Of a stretch of DNA of 60,236 nt, positions 50,513-57,962 are shown in pieces. Source of the stretch: Caldifarciminota bacterium (GTDB taxonomy: Bacteria > Hydrothermota > Tepidihabitantia > SM23-42); assembly GCA_020353055.1 (NCBI GenBank), contig CP070686.1, positions 496,895 through 557,130 of the forward strand, written 5' to 3'. Under the pieces are notes generated by a model, which had not been told where the DNA came from, did no database searches, and was given only the letters and a program-made list of their open reading frames with translations. Within the stretch, counting starts at the first letter, position 1. Each line of letters opens with the position of its first letter. The position numbers were made by a program, and so were the translations under genes.

Positions 50513-51229
50513 TTGAATATTTTACTGCTTGTCGGATTCTTCGAGTCGTTCTTATTTCCAAGAAGTGTTCTGTATGAAAGAGAATTTAATCCAGCACATC
50601 TGCACGAAAAGAAATTTGAACTGATACTCGGGAGTGAAACAAGGTACGAACTCGCAGAACTACGGGCTTTTTATTTCTATTCACGGGTAGACCGGTTCAG
50701 TATAAGATTCACTAGTTTTGGCGGGAGCCTGTATCGGGAAAATTTTTTTGAACTCGGCTTTGGATTCCCGGTTGGCGGAAAGTTCGCTCTCGGATTTAAC
50801 TTCGCGGGATTGAACAGCTGGGTTAAAGATTTGAGTAACGAATTCACCTATAGCGTAAAGGCTGGGGGTCTATACGGAGCGGAGCGTTTTACGATGAGTG
50901 TCTGGGTGAATAACATCAACGTGCCGAGGATTTCCTCCATTGATTATGCTCCCATCTCTTACACCGTGCGTTTCGAGTATCTCGTACGCGGAAATCTCAA
51001 TTTCAATATCGCTGCGTGTGGAGTGGAGACGGAAATGCCTTTCTACAAATGCGGATGTGCGTTTGCCCCTTATGACATCATAGTCATTAACCTTGGTGTT
51101 AATACAAAGCCGATCGTGATTGAGTATGGACTCAAGGTGAACGTAGGAAACATGTTTGTTTTCTACTCGGGAAATCGTCATCAACAGCTCGGCTTGACAC
51201 ACAATTTAGGGTTGGGCTTCCGCCGGTAA
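50513..51229 (+). CDS. Exported barrel-like protein of unknown function
   Basis: A 238-residue protein starting at TTG (50513) with a short hydrophobic segment (MNILLLVGFFESFLF). The rest is rich in alternating beta strands with aromatic ends (FELGFGFPVGGKFALGFNFAGL, YTVRFEYLVRGNLNF, given in part) and finishes with LTHNLGLGFRR, as outer-membrane barrels do. It lies between nfeD and the HhH/barrel gene, whose start overlaps its stop (TAATG). It resembles the PorV/UPF0164-like class only loosely. Confidence 0.6.
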   Translation: MNILLLVGFFESFLFPRSVLYEREFNPAHLHEKKFELILGSETRYELAELRAFYFYSRVDRFSIRFTSFGGSLYRENFFELGFGFPVGGKFALGFNFAGLNSWVKDLSNEFTYSVKAGGLYGAERFTMSVWVNNINVPRISSIDYAPISYTVRFEYLVRGNLNFNIAACGVETEMPFYKCGCAFAPYDIIVINLGVNTKPIVIEYGLKVNVGNMFVFYSGNRHQQLGLTHNLGLGFRR

Positions 51230-52953
51230 TGATCGTCTTTCTGTTTTTCATAGCCACTACAGAAGACGTGGTTTTCAAAACTGAACAGGAAATAGATCTT
51301 GAGTTAATCGTCGGTGATCTTGAATATCTGCGGAATCATCCTGTGGATATTAACAGCGCCGGGATCGACCAATTCACGAGGATTCCATATCTTTCATCGA
51401 ACGAAATAATGAGGATTATCGAATACCGCAACCGTTACGGGTCATTTGGATCGGTAGAAGAGTTAATCAATGTCCCTGGGATTGATCCGAGCCTCCTGCA
51501 ATTGCTCAGACCATTCATTACTATCGGCGTCAAGCGGTTTGAAATAGAGGCGCTAGACTCAAGGCTTCGCGTACGCACGGCATTACCCGGTGAAGAACGG
51601 TCCGTGGAATACTACACAAGGACGCGAGCGCGGATGGCCGAATACGGCATTAATGTGATCACCGAGAGGGATCCGTACGAGGATGATTTCTTTGACCATA
51701 ATGCGGTGGGTCTGCTCATTTATGAAGGCAAGCGGAAATTTGCCATGGGTAAATACAATTTGGACTTGGGTGCAGGTGCTGTTTTGTCGCCAGTTGGATC
51801 CTTCTTTAGAGGTATCGAATTCAGGGTTATGCTGAACGAGCGGCGTCTCATTCCCTATACCTCGACGATTGAAAACGGCGGTTTTTTCGGAGCCGCGTTT
51901 GCTGATTCTTTCTTTGTCGACTACACCCTTTTCTATTCGAACCAGAAACTCGACGGTACCGTCGATTCGCTGGGTTTTGCTCGTTCACTGGATGGGTCTG
52001 GGGAACATACCGATTCGGCATCGTCAAGCCGTAAGGATCGAATTAACGAGGAGATACTTGGATATGACATAAGATATCGGAAAGCAGATGTCCTGGTTGC
52101 CAGCCGATCCTATTTTTGTTCCTACGAACCTTCGTTCGTGACATCCGATTCGGTAGCGAGGTTCTATGGCGATGATTTCTTCTTGACGGGTCTTGAGTTC
52201 AGGTACCTCGGTGAAGAATTTATCTTCTTCAGCGAAGTTGTCCGTTCGTGGAAGAACAGCATTGGAGGTCTATTCGGATTCAGCGCGGTTTTTCCCTTTG
52301 TTGATTTCAACCTTGCCGGTAAGTATTTCCCTCGTGGTTTCTATTCACCGAAGGGTATTGAAGCGGCGGCTAACCATGCCTCCGGGACCCTCGACATAAC
52401 CCATCATTCCAGTATTATCGACGCAGGTTTTAGCCTGACACTCGATAACCGGCTCGATGAGGATACGACAAAACATGACCTCAAATTCAGCCTCGCGAAG
52501 AGACTCGGCAGACTGGATGCGAGGATAAATTTCAGAAGGAGATACAGGGCAGAGGATGTTGATCTGTCAGGTTCTGAAGTTCTTCTGCGGTTTAAGGCCA
52601 CCAGGTTTCTTTTCCTTGATCTGCGCTTCGAGGAGAAATCATTGTATAAAGAAGAAACTGAACGGGGGATATTCCTTGCGGTTGAATTGGGCCTGGATCT
52701 AAAGAGGTTGGATGCAAGGGTTAGGTACGGCATCTTTGATACGGATACGTATGCGGCACGTATTTACGCGTACGAAATAGATCTGCAAGGAATAGTGAAT
52801 AATCGCATGTTGTACGGTGACGGTGAGTACGGGTTCGTTTACTTATCGATGAGGCCGGTGCAGCAGATTAAACTGAGCATGAAGTACGCGGTTGTGAACC
52901 GCGACTCTATTTCCGACAAAAAGATAGGTGGGCAGATTGACTTCAATCTATAA
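51229..52953 (+). CDS. ComEA-type helix-hairpin-helix protein with C-terminal beta-barrel-like region
   Basis: A 574-residue exported protein. After a short signal (MIVFLFFIATT), residues 37-95 form a ComEA-like helix-hairpin-helix DNA-binding domain (DINSAGIDQFTRIPYLSSNE, YGSFGSVEELINVPGI). The remaining ~470 residues are beta-rich with repeated strand-turn patterns (FAMGKYNLDLGAGAVLS, LDARVRYGIFDTDTY) and look like an outer-membrane barrel. The mix suggests a role in DNA uptake or binding at the outer membrane. It is translationally coupled to the preceding barrel-like gene. Confidence 0.7.
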   Translation: MIVFLFFIATTEDVVFKTEQEIDLELIVGDLEYLRNHPVDINSAGIDQFTRIPYLSSNEIMRIIEYRNRYGSFGSVEELINVPGIDPSLLQLLRPFITIGVKRFEIEALDSRLRVRTALPGEERSVEYYTRTRARMAEYGINVITERDPYEDDFFDHNAVGLLIYEGKRKFAMGKYNLDLGAGAVLSPVGSFFRGIEFRVMLNERRLIPYTSTIENGGFFGAAFADSFFVDYTLFYSNQKLDGTVDSLGFARSLDGSGEHTDSASSSRKDRINEEILGYDIRYRKADVLVASRSYFCSYEPSFVTSDSVARFYGDDFFLTGLEFRYLGEEFIFFSEVVRSWKNSIGGLFGFSAVFPFVDFNLAGKYFPRGFYSPKGIEAAANHASGTLDITHHSSIIDAGFSLTLDNRLDEDTTKHDLKFSLAKRLGRLDARINFRRRYRAEDVDLSGSEVLLRFKATRFLFLDLRFEEKSLYKEETERGIFLAVELGLDLKRLDARVRYGIFDTDTYAARIYAYEIDLQGIVNNRMLYGDGEYGFVYLSMRPVQQIKLSMKYAVVNRDSISDKKIGGQIDFNL

Positions 52954-52964
52954 CCTCGAGATTT

Positions 52965-53582
52965 ATGTTTGAATGGATTGGTAGACAGAATGTGTTCCTC
53001 ATATATGTATTCTTGTTCCTCAATGCGATGTTTGAGAGCTTATTTCCACCGTATCCTTCTGATGCGTTCGTTCTTGTTTTTTCGTTTTTGGCAGGGCGCG
53101 GACATTATGATCCCTTTGTAGTCTATTTTCTAACCGTTGCGGGTAGTATAGCCGGCATCATGTTGATATACCATATCGGCAGGAGGTACGGTGATAGCTT
53201 GTTGGTTTTTCTTTCACGAACTTTTCTCGGCCGGATATTCCCGGTGCGCCTGATCCAAAGGGCCAGAAAAAAATTCCGCGAGAGAGGTGATTTGATAGTA
53301 TTGTTTAACCGTTTTCTCCCCGGAATGCGCGCTCCGATCGGCTTTGCAGCCGGCATGTCCGGCATCAAGATAAACAGGTTCTTCATATACAATGCGATAA
53401 GTGTGCTTGTATGGAACGCTTTCTTGATCACGGCGGGTTTCTATGTGGGTGCGACGTGGGATGAAGCATCACGTTTCTTGAGGAACTATACGGTAATCGC
53501 GGCTTTGATGTTGATAGTTATTTTGGTTGTCCTCACAATAGTATACTTCAGAAAGCAATCCAGGAGCCGCGATGGACGTTAG
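52965..53582 (+). CDS. DedA-family (SNARE-associated) membrane protein
   Basis: A 205-residue DedA protein. The family blocks are present: FESLFPPYPSDAFVLVFSF near the N terminus, the GRRYGDSL loop and FNRFLPGMRAPIGFAAGMSG (the conserved RFxPGxR motif), then three C-terminal helices. Members move undecaprenyl phosphate or other lipids between membrane leaflets. It ends one base before the convergent kinase-helicase gene, with no terminator in between. Confidence 0.9.
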   Translation: MFEWIGRQNVFLIYVFLFLNAMFESLFPPYPSDAFVLVFSFLAGRGHYDPFVVYFLTVAGSIAGIMLIYHIGRRYGDSLLVFLSRTFLGRIFPVRLIQRARKKFRERGDLIVLFNRFLPGMRAPIGFAAGMSGIKINRFFIYNAISVLVWNAFLITAGFYVGATWDEASRFLRNYTVIAALMLIVILVVLTIVYFRKQSRSRDGR

Positions 53583-53583
53583 A

Positions 53584-56106
53584 TCAGGACGCGGTTTTGA
53601 ACATTTCCACCAGAAAACGGGATGGATGCTGAAAACGCCCATGCCGCCATTTTGGATATAACAAGTAGAGTTTTTTCTGAGCACGGGTCAGCGCAACGTA
53701 ACACAGTCTTCTCTCTTCCTCAATTTCCTTCGGTGAAGACATTTTTTTGGTAAGCGGAAAAACATCTTCGACGAGCTCGACTACAAAAACCACCGGAAAT
53801 TCGAGGCCTTTTGCGCTGTGGACGGTCATCACTTTGACCAGGTCTTTGTTCCATTCCGCCAGGTCGAGTTCCTGCACGAGTCGGACCTGATTCAAGAAGT
53901 TCACCAGACTATGAGATTCTAAACTGGCTGCCAGGAACTGAAGTTCACTCACTTCAGTACTTTTTGTGCCGGTCAATTCGACAATATCATCTATCAATTT
54001 TTTGGCTTCGAGAAGCCCGCCATTCGCCAGATGGTATTCATAGACTTTCTGCGCCCGGCTCGCGTTTCGTTTAGGTATTCTAATAATATGTTTGACCCGG
54101 GCGATGAATTTGTCGGGAGTTTCTTTGTGCAAGTGGCATTCTTTGAGAGCTTCGAGGTAATCGAGGAGCGGCTTCAAGTTACTGCGCTCATATAACGATG
54201 AACCGCTGATGAGGACATGCGGCATGCGAGATTGCGCCAGTGCTTCTTGATAAGTGAGAGCAAGTTGATTCATCCGGCACAGGATAACCATGTCACCATA
54301 ACTGAAATTTCCTTTTGCGAGTTTTCTAATTTCTTTCACTACGAAATCGGCTTCATCTTGCTCTGTTTTTGCAGCATAGACGATTACGTCACTCTCGTGC
54401 CCAGCCGGGATTGCAGTTGCTTCACGTTGCATGAGGTTGCCTGCAATATCTATGATACCCTGGGCAAGACGGAAGCTGCGGTTGAGTTGGAATATTTTCG
54501 CCTTGGGGTAATCCTTTGGTACTTGGTGCATCAGTTCTCTTTTTGCGCCACGCCAACCGTAAATTGCCTGATCCGCGTCTCCCGTGAAGAATATATTTTC
54601 ATTAAAGAGGAGCCCGATTAGTTTGTATTGTGCCGGATTTATGTCCTGCAGTTCGTCGACAAAGATGTGGTCAAATGTATCCTGGTAATGTCGTCTGATA
54701 TCACTGTTTTCCTCGAGCAACCGGTTCGATAAGAGGATCAAGTCGTCGTAATCAAGGATACTGTTTTCCATCTTATGGGTTTCATATCTTCTATAGACAT
54801 CAGTGCATACACCCTCCCAGTCGTTCTTGGGTTCGAAATCCCGCGCTGTGATGCCTTCTGCCTTCAGCATCTCGATGAATCTCAACACTGCGTTAATCCG
54901 GTATTTACCGACGTCGATATCAATCTGCCGTATAATGCTCTTGGCGTCCTTGATGATAAAACCGGGATTCAGATCCAGACGTTCGGCATCGCGACGGAGA
55001 ATACGAAATCCTAATGTGTGAAGTGTGCCCACCCACAGGTCGCGGATATCAAGCCGGTTGGTTTTCTGCAATCGTTCTCTTATATCATTTGCCGCTTTGT
55101 TGGTGAACGTACAGATCAATATCCTGGAAGCCGGCAGTCCTTGTCCGAGCAGGGTATTCACCGCGTACGTGAGGGTCGTTGTTTTACCACAGCCTGCCTG
55201 GCCGTGCACGAACACTTGACCGGACAGGGATTCAATTACTTCCCTTTGTACGGGTGTCAGTTGTATTTCCGGAGTCTTTTTCGTTGGAATCCGTACCTTC
55301 TCACCGCGTATACCTTCTTCCATTTGCGTTATCTTTTCCAGGATTTCCGCTGTGCTGGGACGGGATAGTGGGTCATTTGTCAGTGCCGATAGGATTAGCT
55401 TTTCGATTTGCTCGGGGATATTGTGTCTTAGAACCGCAGGAGCAACAAACGAAGCCTTCTGGATTTTTCGTCTAAGCCCATCCAGGTTGTCATCGAGAAA
55501 CGGCGGCGCTCCGGTGAGTATTTCATAGAGCACTACACCCAAACTCCATACGTCAGATTTGTCGCTGAAACTTCCAGACCAGGATTCCGGTGCCATGTAG
55601 ATCGGTGTTCCGGCACTCGATGCTGATATCGAATCGGCGCGAATGAATTTGGCGAGACCGAAATCGGTGATCTTCACAGTGTCTCTATTCTTCCTTGTTG
55701 AGATAAGTATGTTTTCGGGTTTGAGATCTCGATGTAGAACGCTGCAGCCGTGCGCGTATACAAGGCCATCGGTGATCTGTGCTAGGATAGAGAGCGATTT
55801 CTTGATATCGATGCCGCCTTCGGTGATAATGTCACGCAGACTATCGCCTTCGATATACTCCATTACAAGCACGAATTTATTTTCGATAAAATCTATGTTG
55901 TAGAAGCGTACGATATTCGGGTGATCGAGAGAGGCTAAGAGTGTCGCTTCATCCCTTAACATGTCGATCTCTTCACGGCGCATGCGTGATATCTTGAGTG
56001 CGAAATTCTTGTCGATGATAGTATCGCGCGCGAGAAATACATCACCGAAACGTCCGCCACCGAGCCATTCTATGATTTCATATTTGCCCAGGTTTTTCAG
56101 CAGCAC
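53584..56106 (-). CDS. Fusion: Ser/Thr protein kinase + UvrD/PcrA-type SF1A helicase
   Basis: An 840-residue fusion. Residues 1-~265 are a complete Hanks-type kinase: G-loop GGGRFGDV (16-23), Lys38, HRDLKPEN (125-132), DFG (148-150), APE (172-174). Residues ~283-840 are an SF1A helicase: Walker A GQAGCGKT (302-309), TFTNKAA, DELQD (484-488), GDADQAIYGWRG (509-520), VMTVHSAKGLEFP (759-771), and the motif VI region ERRLCYVALTRAQ (798-810). No transmembrane helix or PASTA domain is seen. All catalytic motifs seem intact, but the helicase is shorter than UvrD (~720). The frame is continuous with no frameshift sign. It lies 3 nt after the ARPP-1-like gene. Confidence 0.92.
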   Translation of the reverse strand: MLLKNLGKYEIIEWLGGGRFGDVFLARDTIIDKNFALKISRMRREEIDMLRDEATLLASLDHPNIVRFYNIDFIENKFVLVMEYIEGDSLRDIITEGGIDIKKSLSILAQITDGLVYAHGCSVLHRDLKPENILISTRKNRDTVKITDFGLAKFIRADSISASSAGTPIYMAPESWSGSFSDKSDVWSLGVVLYEILTGAPPFLDDNLDGLRRKIQKASFVAPAVLRHNIPEQIEKLILSALTNDPLSRPSTAEILEKITQMEEGIRGEKVRIPTKKTPEIQLTPVQREVIESLSGQVFVHGQAGCGKTTTLTYAVNTLLGQGLPASRILICTFTNKAANDIRERLQKTNRLDIRDLWVGTLHTLGFRILRRDAERLDLNPGFIIKDAKSIIRQIDIDVGKYRINAVLRFIEMLKAEGITARDFEPKNDWEGVCTDVYRRYETHKMENSILDYDDLILLSNRLLEENSDIRRHYQDTFDHIFVDELQDINPAQYKLIGLLFNENIFFTGDADQAIYGWRGAKRELMHQVPKDYPKAKIFQLNRSFRLAQGIIDIAGNLMQREATAIPAGHESDVIVYAAKTEQDEADFVVKEIRKLAKGNFSYGDMVILCRMNQLALTYQEALAQSRMPHVLISGSSLYERSNLKPLLDYLEALKECHLHKETPDKFIARVKHIIRIPKRNASRAQKVYEYHLANGGLLEAKKLIDDIVELTGTKSTEVSELQFLAASLESHSLVNFLNQVRLVQELDLAEWNKDLVKVMTVHSAKGLEFPVVFVVELVEDVFPLTKKMSSPKEIEEERRLCYVALTRAQKKLYLLYPKWRHGRFQHPSRFLVEMFKTAS

Positions 56107-56109
56107 AGA

Positions 56110-56991
56110 TTATTTCGGGAAAACGGATAGATGTATTACACGACCGTCATGAAAGAGGCCCTGTCCCACACACCTTTTGTCTTTCAATGAAAAATGATGC
56201 GTGTCTTTGGAGAATTTTTTCTTATTGATCAAATTTGTTATATCGTTGAGAAAACCCCGGGTGTCGACCTGCTCGCTGGCAGTTTTGCGGTGCTCGATGG
56301 CATCGAGCGCATAACTGCGCACGAGTTTCTTCTCAAATTTACGGTAGGCAGGATGGTTCAGGAATATATCACAACCCAGTATTTTCCTCCCTGCTACACC
56401 AATAAAGCCGGCCGTGTTGTGATTGAGGGTTTCGAAGTCTTCAAGGTATCGAGCGATTTCGTCTTCAAGATTATCATATATGTCGTGCATCGATGATGTT
56501 GTGGAGAGCGTTCGTGTGACAGTCATCTTGCGCTCGATTTCGTGCCAGATTTTTTCCTGCAGACCGTTCCCCTTCTTACCGCGACGCGAGAGAATAGCGC
56601 GGATCCCCGGGTAGGAGCAGTATCCTGTTTGAAACGAACCGATGTCTTTCCACCTGCCTTCTTCGGCGCAGATAACCGGAATTTCGTTTGTCGACCTGGC
56701 GGTTACAAGTGTCGAATCAGCGACGATGCGGTTCTGTAGGGAACCGAATATTTCCTCGCCATCCACCATGAGTACGGGTTCATCTCCCTGATTGTCGAAT
56801 GATATGCGGTTGATGTCCGGTGGATCAAGTTCGGCGAATTCACCCTGCGCAGTCGCCAGGATATCTTCAAGTGAGGAGATCTCAATACCATTATCTGAAG
56901 GCCGGGAGATCGCATAGATTGACAGGTTTCTCAAGAAAACTGGCTGGGCGATTTCAAGATCTTGGAGAAAACCTTTCATATCAGGACTCAC
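56110..56991 (-). CDS. ARPP-1-like (DUF6569) protein
   Basis: A 293-residue protein, probably cytoplasmic. Its core PVLMVDGEEIFGSLQNRIV (about residues 72-90) then VICAEEGRW matches the signature of the ARPP-1/DUF6569 family (dGEEl.GakQNRi, CVEqgRW). The family was defined from gene neighbourhoods with ADP-ribosylglycohydrolases and rhodanese-like phosphatases; its activity is unknown. GTG at 56991 is the assumed start; an ATG at 56979 is an alternative. It overlaps the upstream lipoprotein gene by 11 nt and is 3 nt from the kinase-helicase gene. Confidence 0.7.
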   Translation of the reverse strand: MSPDMKGFLQDLEIAQPVFLRNLSIYAISRPSDNGIEISSLEDILATAQGEFAELDPPDINRISFDNQGDEPVLMVDGEEIFGSLQNRIVADSTLVTARSTNEIPVICAEEGRWKDIGSFQTGYCSYPGIRAILSRRGKKGNGLQEKIWHEIERKMTVTRTLSTTSSMHDIYDNLEDEIARYLEDFETLNHNTAGFIGVAGRKILGCDIFLNHPAYRKFEKKLVRSYALDAIEHRKTASEQVDTRGFLNDITNLINKKKFSKDTHHFSLKDKRCVGQGLFHDGRVIHLSVFPK

Positions 56992-57403
56992 GCCAGAGGT
57001 AGAATCTTAGGATATCTGACCAAACCGTGTAATCTGTCCAGTGTGAACTACCGGCGCGTATTCTTGCATAATAAGTGACCCTGCTCGTTCCATAGTAGTT
57101 TAGAAAAATGAATACTCCCGGCGCGGTGGACTGAGAAATATCGGCAGTAATGAACGAAGGTATTGTGTCGGTCTGGATCTGAAATATTTCCGAGCCGGAC
57201 GGTGCTGTCCAGTCGAAAAAAACCGGACCACTACAAATAACGGTATCAAGCAGAGGCTCTATGATCTCGGGAGGTACCGGCGGGGGTATTTTCTGTTCTT
57301 GAGGATTGTACTCTTCAGGGTCTGTGCATGAAATACCTGCCATCAGCACAACGACGGAGATATGAGTGATGACTGACAGCAGACTGCCTATGCGGTTGAA
57401 CAT
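56981..57403 (-). CDS. Small lipoprotein (paralogue 2)
   Basis: A 140-residue lipoprotein if begun at the ATG at 57403; a GTG at 57409 is also in frame but only 3 nt past the -10 box. The signal peptide ends in MAGISC (lipobox). A Pro-rich linker (PPPVPPEIIEPL) leads to an FnIII-like sandwich with VFFDWTAPSGSEIFQIQ and TYYARIRAGSSHWTDYT. It is a clear paralogue of the gene at 57500-57949. It overlaps the ARPP-1-like gene by 11 nt and appears to be first in that operon. Confidence 0.7.
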   Translation of the reverse strand: MFNRIGSLLSVITHISVVVLMAGISCTDPEEYNPQEQKIPPPVPPEIIEPLLDTVICSGPVFFDWTAPSGSEIFQIQTDTIPSFITADISQSTAPGVFIFLNYYGTSRVTYYARIRAGSSHWTDYTVWSDILRFYLWRES

Positions 57404-57412
57404 ATCCACACT

Positions 57413-57440
57413 ATATTACCCGCAATGACGTTTTTGGCAA
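57413..57440 (-). promoter_or_regulatory. Promoter of the lipoprotein-ARPP-kinase/helicase operon
   Basis: On the minus strand: TTGCCA (57440-57435), 16-bp spacer, TAATAT (57418-57413). The ATG at 57403 is 9 nt past the -10 box and has no Shine-Dalgarno site, in line with the leaderless pattern elsewhere. Confidence 0.55.
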
Positions 57441-57499
57441 TAGACAATATCCCGTGATGTGTTTTTACTTAACGCTCAGTGCGTACCCTCAGGAGCACA

Positions 57500-57949
57500 T
57501 TATGGATCTGGTCGCAGATAGAATCTTCGAACTTCAGACCACTCGGTATAATTGGTCCACCGTGTACTGCCGGCGCGTATTCTTGCGTAATAAGTGGCTC
57601 TATCTTCATAACGGTATAGCTGAACATAAGTGGGCGGATATGAGTATTGAAGTAACTCGGCCGTTTCAAAAGTGATTAGACTATCGGTCTGGAGTTGGTA
57701 TATTTCAGCGCCGCCGACGGTATTCCAGTCGAAAAAGACAAGAGGAAAAGGTGAAGAACTACATAGGTTCGTGTCGGGTAGCGGGTAGAGCAAGGTTGGT
57801 GGTGCTGGCGGTGGATCGAGCGGTTCGTTTGGATCGTATTCATCAGGGTCCTTACAACCAGCACTGGCGAGCAAGACAACAAACGCAAGGGTGAAACCAA
57901 TTAACACAGTATCCTTCAGGCGCACTTTTATTTTTGCATAGGCGAACAT
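57500..57949 (-). CDS. Small lipoprotein (paralogue 1)
   Basis: A 149-residue lipoprotein; the signal peptide ends in LLASAGC. A Pro-rich linker (EPLDPPPAPPTLLYPL) and an FnIII-like sandwich (VFFDWNTVGGAEIYQLQ, TYYARIRAGSTRWTNYTEWS) match its neighbour closely. AAGGAGGCGCC lies before the ATG. It starts 13 nt after the TonB-dependent receptor gene on the same strand, so it may be a surface lipoprotein partner of that receptor. Confidence 0.7.
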   Translation of the reverse strand: MFAYAKIKVRLKDTVLIGFTLAFVVLLASAGCKDPDEYDPNEPLDPPPAPPTLLYPLPDTNLCSSSPFPLVFFDWNTVGGAEIYQLQTDSLITFETAELLQYSYPPTYVQLYRYEDRATYYARIRAGSTRWTNYTEWSEVRRFYLRPDP

Positions 57950-57962
57950 GGCGCCTCCTTTT

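Noticed and set aside
53584-57409. Calling the ARPP-1/kinase-helicase operon a known anti-phage defence system
   Set aside because: Neither protein matches a defence system that I can name with certainty, and the neighbourhood (TonB receptor, DedA, lipoproteins) is not a defence island. It is reported only as a candidate new system.
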